NCBI GenBank assembly: GCA_045804265.1
Contig: JBJMNK010000097.1
Location: 21,911-85,910 of the forward strand
Direction of reading: 5' to 3'
From: JABFXC01 sp045804265
Lineage (GTDB): Bacteria; Gemmatimonadota; Gemmatimonadetes; Gemmatimonadales; Gemmatimonadaceae
Length of the DNA stretch: 64,000 nt
Made by a program: the position numbers and the translations under genes
Notes under the pieces: generated by a model
Databases searched by the model: none
The model's input: the letters and a program-made list of their open reading frames with translations, nothing else
What the model was told of the DNA's origin: nothing
Shown here: positions 15,693 through 24,934 of the stretch, one piece after another
Layout: each line of letters opens with the position of its first letter
How positions within the stretch are numbered: the stretch's first letter is position 1

Positions 15693-18260
15693 TCACACGC
15701 TCGCCAGCTCCAGCTCCCGCTCCGGCTGCCGCGCCGACCGCTCCGCCGGGAGCAGCGCGATGTCGAACACCTCGTCGAGCGTGCGCACGAAGTGGAAGCT
15801 GAGCTGCTTGCGCACGTCCTCGGGGATGTCGTCGATGTGTGACTCGTTCTCCTTCGGGAGGATGATCGTGGTGATCCCCGCCCGATGTGCGCCTAACACT
15901 TTTTCCTTCACCCCACCGATCGGCAGGACACGGCCACGGAGCGTGGCCTCGCCGGTCATCGCGACATCCTTCCGCACCGCGCGCCCCGACATCGCACTGA
16001 CCAGCGCCGTCGACATCGTGACACCGGCGCTCGGTCCGTCCTTCGGGATCGCGCCCGCTGGGACGTGGATGTGAACCTCGATCGAGCCGAGACGATCCTC
16101 GGGAATGTCGAGCTCCCGCGCGTGCGTCGCCGCATACGTCAGCGCCGCGCGCGCACTCTCCTTCATCACGTCGCCCAGCTGTCCGGTGAGGATGAGTGAG
16201 ACGTTCCCCCATCCGGTCACCTGCGTCGCCTTGTCCGCTGGCGGTGCCGCCGAATGCAGGCGACGGATCGCCGCTTCGACGAACATGATGTCGCCCCCCG
16301 CGGGCGTGTAGTACATGCCAGTCGCGACGCCGATCTCGTTCTCCTCTGCCATGTGCTCGGGGTGCACGCGCGGCCGCCCGAGCAGGATGCCGACTTCTTC
16401 CGCGGTCAGCGTCTCGTCGGTGATCTCGCTCGTGTCGCCGCTCGCGATCTTGCGCGCGACCTTGCGCGCCACCGCGCCGACCTGACGCTCGAGCTGACGG
16501 ACGCCGCTCTCACGCGTGTAACGCGAGACGATCTCCATCACCGCCTCGTCGGTCAGCTTGATGCCGCGCGATCCCAGCCCTGCCTCCTCCATCTGCCGCG
16601 GGATGAGATACTTCTTCGCGATCTCGGCCTTCTCGCGCTCGGTGTACCCCGCGAACTCGACGACTTCCATGCGGTCGAGCAGCGGGCCGGGAATGTTCTG
16701 GATGAAGTTCGCCGTCGCGATGAACAGCACCTCGCTCAGGTCGAACGGGATGTTGAGGTAGTGGTCGGTGAACGTGTCGTTCTGCGCCGGGTCGAGCACC
16801 TCGAGCAGCGCGCTCGACGGATCGCCCTGGTGCGACGCACCGAGCTTGTCGACCTCGTCGAGGAGGAAGATCGGGTTCTTCGTCCCGGCCTGCTTCATCC
16901 CCTGGATGATGCGCCCCGGCATCGCGCCGACGTAGGTGCGCCGGTGACCGCGGATGTCGGCCTCGTCACGCACGCCGCCTAACGCGACGCGGACGTACTC
17001 GCGCCCGAGCGAGCGCGCGATCGACTTCGCGATCGACGTCTTGCCGACGCCGGGCGGCCCTACGAACAATAGAATCGGCCCCTTCGCCATCGCCCGCGCC
17101 TTCACCTCCTGTGAATCCGTGATCGCGCGGTCCTCGTTCACGGTCGGCGCAAGCGACGGAGTCGCGTCATCCTTGAGCGGAATGAGCTTCGCCGCCGGGA
17201 TCTCGCCAGTCTTCTCCACTTCCTCGGCGAGCTCCTTCGCGCGGAGCTGCCGCACGGCGAGGAACTCGAGCACCCGGTCCTTCACATCGGGAAGCCCGTA
17301 GTGGTCATCGTCGAGGATCTGCTGCGCGCGACTCAGGTCGAGGTTGTCGTCCGAGCGCGTCGCCCATGGAAGCTCGGCGATCCATTCGAGATACGTGCGG
17401 ATCACTTGCGCTTCCATGCTCTCGCGTCCCGACCGCTCGAGACGCCCGAGCTCGCGCTCGACTTCGGCGCGCGCGTCCTTCGTGAGCGGGAGCTTCGCCA
17501 GCTTGTCGCGCAGGTCGGTCACCTCGCGCGACTGGTCATCGTCGCCAAGCTCCTTCTGGATCGCCTTGAGCTGCTCGCGGAGATACATCTCGCGCTGGCG
17601 CTCGCCCAGCTCCTCCTGGACCTGCGTCTTGATCTCCTCCTGCGCCTCGAGCATCCCGATCTGCCGCTGCACGTGGACGAGCACGCGGCGCATCCGCTCC
17701 TCGACGCTCAACGTTTCGAGCAGCCCCTGGCGCTCGGGGACGGTGAGGTCGATGTAGCCGGCGACGAGGTCGGTGAACTTGCCAGCCTCGGTCACCGAGT
17801 CGAGCACCTGGTGCACGACCTCTTCGGGAAGTCCGCGACGCTCCCCGAGCTCGGCGGCGCGCTCGCGCGTTTCCTTGTGCAGCGCCGTGAACGCTGCGTC
17901 GTTCTCGTCGAGTGGCCCGAGCTCGTCGACGGCCATCACGACCGCGTTCATGAACCCGTCGCCGTGACCATACTGCAGCGCCGTCGCCCGCTGCTCGCCC
18001 TGCAGCAGCAGCTGGACGCCGCCGAGTCCGCGCTGGACCTGCCCGATGCGCGCGATGACTCCCATCGAGTAGAGGATGTCCGGCGTCGGCTCATCGGTGT
18101 TGTCGCGCTGCGCGACCGCGAAGACGAGCCGGTCGCCCTTGAGCGCGCTCTCGATCGCGCGCAACGTCCCCGGCCGTCCGGCAGCGATCGGCGCCGTCAG
18201 CCCGGGAAAGATCACCGTTCCGCGCAGTGGGAGAACGGGCAGTGTCTGTCGCTCAGCCAT
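15693..18260 (-). CDS. lon: ATP-dependent protease Lon
   Basis: Hexameric cytosolic AAA+ serine protease for quality control. The N-terminal LON substrate-binding domain begins MAERQTLPVLPLRG. The ATPase has Walker A GPPGVGKTSIAKSIA and Walker B IFLLDEVDKLG. The protease has the Ser-Lys dyad in PKDGPSAGVTM and GGVKEKVLGAHRAG. ATG 18260 is chosen because the LON domain starts there and AGGAAAC precedes it; the frame is open further to 18422. The product is 855 aa, longer than E. coli Lon (784), mainly from an insertion before the ATPase and a short C-terminal tail. Confidence 0.96.
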   Translation of the reverse strand: MAERQTLPVLPLRGTVIFPGLTAPIAAGRPGTLRAIESALKGDRLVFAVAQRDNTDEPTPDILYSMGVIARIGQVQRGLGGVQLLLQGEQRATALQYGHGDGFMNAVVMAVDELGPLDENDAAFTALHKETRERAAELGERRGLPEEVVHQVLDSVTEAGKFTDLVAGYIDLTVPERQGLLETLSVEERMRRVLVHVQRQIGMLEAQEEIKTQVQEELGERQREMYLREQLKAIQKELGDDDQSREVTDLRDKLAKLPLTKDARAEVERELGRLERSGRESMEAQVIRTYLEWIAELPWATRSDDNLDLSRAQQILDDDHYGLPDVKDRVLEFLAVRQLRAKELAEEVEKTGEIPAAKLIPLKDDATPSLAPTVNEDRAITDSQEVKARAMAKGPILLFVGPPGVGKTSIAKSIARSLGREYVRVALGGVRDEADIRGHRRTYVGAMPGRIIQGMKQAGTKNPIFLLDEVDKLGASHQGDPSSALLEVLDPAQNDTFTDHYLNIPFDLSEVLFIATANFIQNIPGPLLDRMEVVEFAGYTEREKAEIAKKYLIPRQMEEAGLGSRGIKLTDEAVMEIVSRYTRESGVRQLERQVGAVARKVARKIASGDTSEITDETLTAEEVGILLGRPRVHPEHMAEENEIGVATGMYYTPAGGDIMFVEAAIRRLHSAAPPADKATQVTGWGNVSLILTGQLGDVMKESARAALTYAATHARELDIPEDRLGSIEVHIHVPAGAIPKDGPSAGVTMSTALVSAMSGRAVRKDVAMTGEATLRGRVLPIGGVKEKVLGAHRAGITTIILPKENESHIDDIPEDVRKQLSFHFVRTLDEVFDIALLPAERSARQPERELELASV

Positions 18261-18609
18261 GATTGTTTCCTGGTGTGTGCCTTCGTCCTGATCCGTACCC
18301 GCGAGAGAGGTCCGCACATCGCAGACCATATCACGGCGAATCGCGTGAGCGCGTCTGGCGCTCCTGCATATGAGGGCATTCGCCGCGCACATCGTTCCGG
18401 TGGTTGCACGAGAGTTGGACACGCGCCAGCGCGGCAGTGCTGCTTGCTCCTTTCGGCCGGGGTGGCGCAGCGACGCACGATCCCCTGCCGCATCGGCCGG
18501 GCGGGTGCGCCCCGGTCCGCGACCACTTTCCGCCTCACGTTCGCCTTTTCAGGCAGGCGGGGCGGTGCTAGTATGGGGGGAACGCTTCCCCCTCCGTGGA
18601 ACCCACCTA
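18261..18609. promoter_or_regulatory. Divergent lon / kinase control region
   Basis: About 350 bases separate divergent lon and the kinase gene. Minus-strand ribosome site AGGAAAC lies just before lon. Near the kinase start is a dyad GGGGGAA-CGC-TTCCCCC at 18574-18590, which could be an operator or start-proximal hairpin. I see no CIRCE-type heat-shock element. Confidence 0.45.
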
Positions 18610-20616
18610 GTGAGCGAATCCGCCGCGTCGACTCAGGACGCTGAACTGCGCGCGCACGTGTCGCGGGTGCTTGGTACGCACTACGACATCGAGCAGGAGC
18701 TGGGGCGGGGGGGAATGGGGATCGTGTACTGCGCGAAGGATCGCCGTCTCAAGCGCACGGTCGCGATCAAGATCCTTCCGCCCGAGCTCGCGTTTCGCTC
18801 GGACATCCGCTCCCGATTTCTTCGCGAAGCGGAGACCGCTGCGCAGCTGAGCCATCCGAACATCGTCCCGATCTACAGCGTGGACGAGATGGAGAACCTC
18901 GTGTTCTTCGTGATGGCCTACGTCGCCGGAAACAACATCGCGAAGGAGCTGCACGAGCGCGGCCGGCTCGGCGTCGTCGAGACGCGGCACATCATCCGCG
19001 AAGTCGCCGATGCCCTGTCGTACGCGCACGGCCGCGGCGTGGTGCATCGCGACATCAAGCCGGACAACATCCTGCTCGACCGCGATACGGGCCGGGCGAT
19101 GGTGACCGACTTCGGGATCGCGCGCGCGGTCAGCGAGAACACCGACGCATCGCGCCTGACGGCCACGGGGATGGCGATCGGCACTCCGACGTACATGTCG
19201 CCGGAGCAGGCTGCCGGTGAGCGCGAGATCGATGGACGCAGCGACCTGTACGCACTCGGTGTCGTTGCGTACCAGATGCTGAGCGGTGCGCCACCGTTCG
19301 CCGCGTCGAGCACTCCGGCGATGCTGGTCAAGCATCTCACCGAGCGGCCGGCCGCTCTCCGCTCGAAGCGGAGCGACGTGCCCGAGGAGCTTGAGCGAAT
19401 CGTCATGGTGCTGCTCGAGAAGGATCCGTCGAACCGCCTGCCGAGTGCGGGCGCGCTCGTCGCCGCGCTCGACGGAGCGCCGGTGGCCGCGCCGCCGCGC
19501 ACCGAAGCGGTCCCCGGCGGGATGGTCGGGATGGCGCAGCTTCCACCGGCGCCGCCGCTGCCGATGCCGCTTGGCGCACCCGTCAGTGAGCCGAGTCAGG
19601 AGACGCTCGCGCGGTGGTACGCGCCCGACATCGTTCGCTTCCGCAAGCGCGTGCGGAAGTGGGCGTACACGTCGGCGATGTTCTTCGTGATGTCGATCTT
19701 CATCCACAGGTTCCCGTGGCTCACCATCTCGGGGTTCTGGGGGATGGGGCTCGCCTGGCAGTTCACGGGACTGATGGGGAAGGGGCACAGCTGGCGCGAC
19801 GTCCTGCGGCAGCCTAACGATCGCGAGTTCGTCGACCTGCTCGGCGACTGGGTCGAGTCGGCGCAGTCGATATTCGATGGACAGAAGCGGATGGCGCGGC
19901 GGCTGGCGCACAATGACGCCCGCGCCGCGCGCCGCCTCGCGCGGGACGACGCGCGCGCCACGCGGCGGATGCTGCCCACCGGCGGGTCGCAGCCTTCGCC
20001 AGCGCCGGGAAGCCCGTGGAGCCCCCTGCCTAACGGTATCGCGAACCAGACGCCGCCGCTCCCCGGCTCGCGCGAGGCGGTGTTCGCCCAGGCGCAGATC
20101 GATCGTGACGAGATCAAGCGCCTGATCGACTCCATGTCGGGCGCGGATCGCCAGCTGGTCGCCAACGTCGTCCCGTCGGCCGACGCGCTGCTCGAGCGCG
20201 TCCGCACGCTGGCCATGTCGCTCGCAGATGTCGAGCGCAACATGCCCAAGGGGCAGCTCGACGCCGTGGACAGTGAGATCGCGCGCCTCGAGAGCGAGGC
20301 GAATCCCCTCGACCGCGTCCGCAGCGAGGAACGCGTCAGGCGCCTCGCCGCGCTGCGCCGGCAGCGCCGCGCGCTGAGCGACCTCACCGGCCGCCGCGAC
20401 CAGATGGCGGCGCGGCTCGAGAGCTGCGCACTCGCGCTGCAGAGCATGCGCTTCGACGTGCTGCGCCTGCGCGCCGGCGCGCAGTCGCACGCGCAGGTCA
20501 CCTCGCTCGCGCTCGAGGCGCTCAACCTCGCCCGCGAGGTCGACTACGCGGTCGCGGCGAACGAGGACGTCGCGCGCCTGACGAATACGACCGCCCGTCC
20601 CGCTGCCGGGGCGTGA
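18610..20616 (+). CDS. Membrane Ser/Thr protein kinase with coiled-coil C-terminal domain
   Basis: Hanks-type (PknB-like) kinase, 668 aa from GTG 18610. The kinase domain (about 25-290) has the glycine loop GRGGMGIVY, VAIKIL with the ATP lysine, VVHRDIKPDNILL (HRD and catalytic loop), VTDFGIARA (DFG) and the GTPTYMSPEQ activation segment. A Pro-rich linker is followed at about 355-400 by a two-helix hairpin (SAMFFVMSIFIHRFPWLTIS, then GMGLAWQFTGLMGKG) like the 2TM domain. The C-terminal part is a long coiled coil. The next gene overlaps by GTGA and resembles the coiled coil, suggesting a complex or shared function. No PASTA or sensor repeats are visible. Confidence 0.88.
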   Translation: MSESAASTQDAELRAHVSRVLGTHYDIEQELGRGGMGIVYCAKDRRLKRTVAIKILPPELAFRSDIRSRFLREAETAAQLSHPNIVPIYSVDEMENLVFFVMAYVAGNNIAKELHERGRLGVVETRHIIREVADALSYAHGRGVVHRDIKPDNILLDRDTGRAMVTDFGIARAVSENTDASRLTATGMAIGTPTYMSPEQAAGEREIDGRSDLYALGVVAYQMLSGAPPFAASSTPAMLVKHLTERPAALRSKRSDVPEELERIVMVLLEKDPSNRLPSAGALVAALDGAPVAAPPRTEAVPGGMVGMAQLPPAPPLPMPLGAPVSEPSQETLARWYAPDIVRFRKRVRKWAYTSAMFFVMSIFIHRFPWLTISGFWGMGLAWQFTGLMGKGHSWRDVLRQPNDREFVDLLGDWVESAQSIFDGQKRMARRLAHNDARAARRLARDDARATRRMLPTGGSQPSPAPGSPWSPLPNGIANQTPPLPGSREAVFAQAQIDRDEIKRLIDSMSGADRQLVANVVPSADALLERVRTLAMSLADVERNMPKGQLDAVDSEIARLESEANPLDRVRSEERVRRLAALRRQRRALSDLTGRRDQMAARLESCALALQSMRFDVLRLRAGAQSHAQVTSLALEALNLAREVDYAVAANEDVARLTNTTARPAAGA

Positions 20617-21074
20617 CGGTGGCAGCCGCGGGGGCACGCGACCTCGCGGCGCTCGTCGGCGCCGAGATCCTCGCCGGACGCTGGGGTGACGCGGTGCGGA
20701 AGGCGCAGGATGATCGCGACGCGATCGCCGTCGCCCGCGGGCAGCGCGACCCGCGCACCACGCTCGACACCCCCGACCTCCTGCCGACCGCCGAGGAGCT
20801 GCTCGAGCGCGTGATCGCGCTCGCACCCACGCTCCACGGTCTCGACGCCGCCCTCGCGCCCGGCGCCATGCAGCTGCTCGATGAGCGTATCGCGCGCGCT
20901 GCGCGTGAGACCGAGAGCGAGGCCGGTGCGCGCAGCCTCGCGATGCTCGAACACCAGCGGGCAACGCTGCGCGAGCTCGAGTCGCGCCGCGACCAGCTCG
21001 CGCGCAAGATGGAAAAGGCCCTGCTCGCCCTCGCGCGGCTCCGCTACCAGGCGAAGCGGCTGCGCGGCCGTTGA
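20613..21074 (+). CDS. Coiled-coil protein homologous to the C-terminus of the adjacent kinase
   Basis: A 153-aa soluble, helical protein. Its GTG start overlaps the kinase TGA (GTGA), implying translational coupling. From LLERVIALAPTL through LESRRDQLARKMEKALLALA it lines up with the kinase segment LLERVRTLAMSLADVERN through LTGRRDQMAARLESCALALQ, sharing spacing and many residues. It therefore looks like a duplicated kinase C-terminal domain made as a separate protein, possibly a competitor, scaffold or phospho-acceptor. No enzymatic motif is seen. Confidence 0.7.
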   Translation: MTVAAAGARDLAALVGAEILAGRWGDAVRKAQDDRDAIAVARGQRDPRTTLDTPDLLPTAEELLERVIALAPTLHGLDAALAPGAMQLLDERIARAARETESEAGARSLAMLEHQRATLRELESRRDQLARKMEKALLALARLRYQAKRLRGR

Positions 21075-21090
21075 ACCCGCACCGTTGAAC

Positions 21091-23451
21091 ATGTCCACGA
21101 TGTCACGCTCCTCCGCGCGCGCCGTTGCTCCCGCGCTGCTCACACTCGGCCTGCTCGCCGCCCCGGTCGCGCCACTCGCAGCCCAGCGCAAGGCCGCCCG
21201 GATCCCGACTCCGGTGTCGGTCATCGGCTTCGTGCCCGGCACCGACCGGAAGCTCCCGGCCTGGCGTGACGTGGTCGCGTACTTCCACGCGCTCGACGCC
21301 GCCAGCCCTCGCGTGACGGTCAGGACGTTAGGCCTGACGACGATGGGGCGCCCGTTCATCGCCGCCTTCATCGGCGACTCGGCGGTCATCGCCGACCTGC
21401 CGCGCTATCGCGAGATCCAGCGGAAGCTCGCCGACGCGCGGCTCCGCGCGCCGGGCGACGTCCAGCGGCTGGTCGCGGCCGGCAAGGTCGTCGTGCTGGT
21501 CACCTCGAGCATCCACTCGACCGAGGTCGGCGGGATCCTCACGCCGATGCTCCTCGCCGAGCGGCTGGCGTCGGGAGAGGATGCCGAGTCGCGGGCGATC
21601 CGCGGCGCGGCACTGGTGATCCTCGTGCCGTCGCTCAACCCGGACGGCGTCGACATCGTCGGCGACTGGTATCACGCGACGCTGGGGACGCCGGCGGAGG
21701 GAACGTCGCCGCCCTGGCTCTACCACAAGTACACGGGGCACGACAACAATCGCGACTGGTACTTCTTCTCGCAGGTCGAGACGCAGCTGACGGTCGATTC
21801 GCTGCACAACGTCTGGCATCCGGAGGTCGTCAACGACATCCACCAGCAGGGCTCGTACGCGGCGCGGATCTTCATTCCGCCGTACATGGACCCGGTCGAG
21901 CCGAACATCGACCCGATCATCACCGCCGGCGTCAACGCGTTAGGCACGGCGATGGCCTGGCGCATGACCGGCGATGGCTTCACCGGCGTCTCGATCAATT
22001 CGACCTACGACGCCTGGACGCCGGCCCGCGCCTACCAGCACTACCATGGCGGCGTCCGCATCCTCACCGAGACGGCCAGTGCGCGCTTGGCAACGGCGAT
22101 GGACATCCCGTTCGATTCGCTTCGCCCCGGCCGCGGCTACGACTCGAAGACCGCGAGCTGGAGCTTCGTCGCCCCGTGGCGCGGCGGTCGCTGGGGGATC
22201 GGCGACATCGTCCGCTACCAGACCGCCGCGACGTGGGCGATGCTCGCCTCGGTCGCCAGCGACCGGGCGGGGTGGCTGGCCACGTTCGCGACGTTAGGCG
22301 ACCGCGCCGTCGCCGGCCGGGCGACAGCGGGGCGGGCGGACTGGCCGTTCGCGTACGTGATCCCGACGGCGCAGCGCGACACCGCGGCACTGGCGGTCCT
22401 GCTGCGGGTGATGCAGCGTGGCCAGGTCGAGATTCATCGTGCGACCGCGCCGGTGCGCGCCGGCTCGGTGACGTATCCCGCCGGGAGCTACGTGATCCCG
22501 ATGGCGCAGCCGTATGGGTCGTTTGCCAAGGCGCTGCTCGAGCCGCAGGACTATCCCGATCTGCGCGAGTATCCGGGCGGCCCGCCCAAGGCGCCGTACG
22601 ACGTCACCGCTCAAACGTTGCCATTATTGCTCGGCGTCGAGGCGACACCGGTGCATGAGCGCGCGCCGGCGATCGACGCGGCAATCGTCGCGCCGGTGCC
22701 GGCGCCGCGTCTCGTCGCCCCCGGGCTGAGCGACCAGGTGACTCGGCGGATCGCGATCTACCGCAACTGGTCCCCGACGATGGACGAGGGGTGGACGCGA
22801 TGGATCTTCGATCAGTACCGGATTCCGTTCACCACGATCACTGATCGGGACGTCCGTGCTGGCGGTCTTCGCGCGCGCTTCGACGCGATCGTGCTGCCGG
22901 ACCAACCCGCGAACGAGTTGACTCGCGGACTTCGCGGCAGCTATCCCGATTCGCTGAAGGGCGGGCTCGGCGACGCCGGCGCGAGCGCGCTGGCCGCGTT
23001 CGTCGACGAGGGCGGCACTCTGGTCGCGCTCAATGAAGCGAGCGACTACGCCATCACGGCGCTCGCGCTCCCCGTGCGCGACGTCCTCACGGGCCTTCCC
23101 GAGCGCGAGTTCTATGCGCCGGGCTCGATCCTCTCGGCGACGCTGCGTCAGGGCAGCGCACTGGCGGTCGGCGCACGGAGCCCGGCGGCAATCTGGTTCG
23201 AGGAGGGACCGGCGTTCGCCATCACCGACAGCTCGCGCGCGACCGCGATCGCGACGTACGGCAGCGAGAACCCGCTGCTCTCCGGGTGGCTGCTCGGCGC
23301 CGCGAAGCTGCCGGGCACCTCCGCACTGGTCGACGCGCGCCGCGGCAGCGGCCACGTCGTCCTGTTCGGCTTCCGCCCGCAGTACCGCGGCCAGAGCATG
23401 GCGACGCTGCCCTTCTTCTGGAACGCTCTGCTCGGCCGCTTCGATCGTTAG
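21091..23451 (+). CDS. Secreted M14-family zinc carboxypeptidase-like protein
   Basis: A 786-aa exported peptidase. The signal peptide spans about residues 1-31 (ALLTLGLLAAPVAPLAAQ). The M14 zinc site begins with H142-x-x-E145 (SSIHSTEVGG) and is followed by PSLNPDGVDIVGDW, GHDNNRDWYFFS and the third ligand in VNDIHQQGS. The C-terminal half (from about 500) contains a glutamine-amidotransferase-like fold (ALAAFVDEGGTLVALNEA). Such M14 plus amidotransferase-like proteins are common in Gemmatimonadota and Bacteroidota. ATG 21091 is preferred, with 21100 possible; the upstream open frame overlaps the previous gene. The TAG stop lies in CGTTAGGC. Confidence 0.85.
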   Translation: MSTMSRSSARAVAPALLTLGLLAAPVAPLAAQRKAARIPTPVSVIGFVPGTDRKLPAWRDVVAYFHALDAASPRVTVRTLGLTTMGRPFIAAFIGDSAVIADLPRYREIQRKLADARLRAPGDVQRLVAAGKVVVLVTSSIHSTEVGGILTPMLLAERLASGEDAESRAIRGAALVILVPSLNPDGVDIVGDWYHATLGTPAEGTSPPWLYHKYTGHDNNRDWYFFSQVETQLTVDSLHNVWHPEVVNDIHQQGSYAARIFIPPYMDPVEPNIDPIITAGVNALGTAMAWRMTGDGFTGVSINSTYDAWTPARAYQHYHGGVRILTETASARLATAMDIPFDSLRPGRGYDSKTASWSFVAPWRGGRWGIGDIVRYQTAATWAMLASVASDRAGWLATFATLGDRAVAGRATAGRADWPFAYVIPTAQRDTAALAVLLRVMQRGQVEIHRATAPVRAGSVTYPAGSYVIPMAQPYGSFAKALLEPQDYPDLREYPGGPPKAPYDVTAQTLPLLLGVEATPVHERAPAIDAAIVAPVPAPRLVAPGLSDQVTRRIAIYRNWSPTMDEGWTRWIFDQYRIPFTTITDRDVRAGGLRARFDAIVLPDQPANELTRGLRGSYPDSLKGGLGDAGASALAAFVDEGGTLVALNEASDYAITALALPVRDVLTGLPEREFYAPGSILSATLRQGSALAVGARSPAAIWFEEGPAFAITDSSRATAIATYGSENPLLSGWLLGAAKLPGTSALVDARRGSGHVVLFGFRPQYRGQSMATLPFFWNALLGRFDR

Positions 23452-23460
23452 GCGCATTCG

Positions 23461-23520
23461 GGGGGGTCAGAGTCGTTGAAAAACGAAAAATCACTTTCAA
23501 GGGGTCAGAGCCGTTGAAAC
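23461..23520. repeat. REP-like repeat pair
   Basis: Two units with the core GGGGTCAGAG: 23462-23482 (partial, ending GTCGTTGAAA) and 23494-23519 (CTTTCAAGGGGTCAGAGCCG, then TTGAAA). Same family as at 10341 and 24853. It lies between two plus-strand genes. Confidence 0.78.
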
Positions 23521-23613
23521 GCGATGACGTCGGCACTGAATCGGTGATGCCCGTCGAGCAGGACTGTGCCTGAATCGCGGCCTGACTACGGCGTCGCGCG
23601 TTAGACTGCATCG

Positions 23614-24825
23614 ATGCACGAGACTTCCATGATTCGACGCGCGGCGCTTGGCGCGCGCGTGATGGCCGCGATCGCGGCCATCACTGCCTGTGGCTCCCGC
23701 GCCACCACCGACGGTGCGCATGACAGCGCACGAGCGGATACCGCGCGCCGCGGCGGCGCCGTGAGCAGTGCCCCCGTCGCCGACTCGGCGCCGGCGAAGA
23801 TTCCGCTCGTGCCGCGACCGGCCGTGCTCCGCGGGCTCTACGTCAATCGATGGGCGGCGCTCGGCGACCGGATGTGGCAGCTCATCAGCGTCGCGAAGAG
23901 CACCGAGGTCAACGCGCTCGTGATCGACGTGAAGGACGATCGCGGGCTCGTGCTGTACCGTTCCCGCGTCGCGCTCGCACGCCAGATCGGCGCCGACACG
24001 GTGATGCCGATGCGCGCCGAACGGGTGCGCGCCGTCCTCGACACCATGCGCGCGAACGGCATCTACCCGATCGCGCGCATCGTCGTCGTCAAGGATCCGC
24101 TGCTCGCCTCGTCGAAGCTCGAATGGTCGATCAAGCGTCGCGACGATCCGTCCGCGTCGTGGCTCGACAAGAACGGCAAGCCCTGGCTCGACGCAGGCCA
24201 GCCAGGCGTCTGGAGCTACGCCGCCGACCTCGCCGACGAAGCCGTCGCGTTAGGCTTCAGCGAGGTCCAGTTCGACTACGTCCGCTTTCCCGACGAGAAG
24301 CGCCTCGTCAGCGAGGCCATCTTTCCGCTGGCGAATGGGCGCGTGCGCGCGCAGGTGATCCGCGACCAGCTCGGCGCGTTGCGACGGCGGGTCGCGACGG
24401 CCGGCGTGCCGATGACGATCGACGTCTTCGGGCTGACGATGTCCGACACGACCGACATGGGGATCGGCCAGCGCTGGGAGATGTTCGTCGACCAGGCCGA
24501 CGTCGTCCTGCCGATGACATACCCCTCGCACTACGCACCTGGGAGCTACGGGATCGCCAGGCCTAACGCGCACCCGTACGAGATCATCAGCCACGCCCTT
24601 CGTGACGCCCGGCGGCGCTCCGCCGGGATCAGCGGTGCCGCGCGCATCGTTCCGTGGTATCAGGACTTCACCCTCGGCCCCCCGCGGTACGGCGCCGAGC
24701 AGGTGCGGGCGCAGATCCGCGCCGGACACGACGCGGGGATCGACGAGTGGCTTCTGTGGAACCCGGGCTCACGCTACACCGTCGCGGCGCTCGCGCCGGA
24801 TACGGTACGGGGCCAGAGTCGTTAG
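23614..24825 (+). CDS. Putative glycoside hydrolase lipoprotein (DUF4015-type TIM barrel)
   Basis: A 403-aa protein with a lipoprotein signal (VMAAIAAITACGS). The barrel shows GLYVNRWAALGDRMWQLI, TEVNALVIDVKDDRGLVLYR, GIYPIARIVVVKDPLL, GFSEVQFDYVRFPDEKR, MTIDVFGLTMSDTTDMGIGQ and PWYQDFTLG. These fit the putative glycoside hydrolase family once called DUF4015 (PF13200). The conserved D-x-V-R-F-P segment is a likely active-site strand. The substrate is unknown; relatives may act on cell-surface polysaccharide. The stop is followed by a terminator hairpin and inverted REP-like units. Confidence 0.8.
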   Translation: MHETSMIRRAALGARVMAAIAAITACGSRATTDGAHDSARADTARRGGAVSSAPVADSAPAKIPLVPRPAVLRGLYVNRWAALGDRMWQLISVAKSTEVNALVIDVKDDRGLVLYRSRVALARQIGADTVMPMRAERVRAVLDTMRANGIYPIARIVVVKDPLLASSKLEWSIKRRDDPSASWLDKNGKPWLDAGQPGVWSYAADLADEAVALGFSEVQFDYVRFPDEKRLVSEAIFPLANGRVRAQVIRDQLGALRRRVATAGVPMTIDVFGLTMSDTTDMGIGQRWEMFVDQADVVLPMTYPSHYAPGSYGIARPNAHPYEIISHALRDARRRSAGISGAARIVPWYQDFTLGPPRYGAEQVRAQIRAGHDAGIDEWLLWNPGSRYTVAALAPDTVRGQSR

Positions 24826-24827
24826 CG

Positions 24828-24853
24828 AACGGTTGCCTGCCTAACCGTTTTTC
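24828..24853 (+). terminator. Intrinsic terminator after the glycosidase gene
   Basis: Stem AACGGTT (24828-24834) / AACCGTT (24843-24849) with an 8-base loop, followed by a T run to 24852. It begins three bases after the stop codon. The 3' arm includes a 7-base GCCTAAC word. Confidence 0.7.
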
Positions 24854-24916
24854 AACTGCTCTGACCCCTTGAAATGACGCAAGCGTCACTTCAACTGCTC
24901 TGACCCCTTCAAGTGA
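24853..24916. repeat. REP-like repeat pair, inverted orientation
   Basis: Two units read TTCAACTGCTCTGACCCCTT, then GAA (24852-24874) or CAA (24893-24914). They are separated by TGACGC-AA-GCGTCA, itself a perfect 6-bp hairpin. This is the reverse complement of the units at 10341 and 23461. Confidence 0.78.
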
Positions 24917-24934
24917 CGGCGCGAAAAGGCGCGG

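Noticed and set aside
18607..20964. A 785-codon antisense open frame opposite the Ser/Thr kinase
   Set aside because: Low-complexity Arg/His-rich translation; kinase motifs are on the plus strand.
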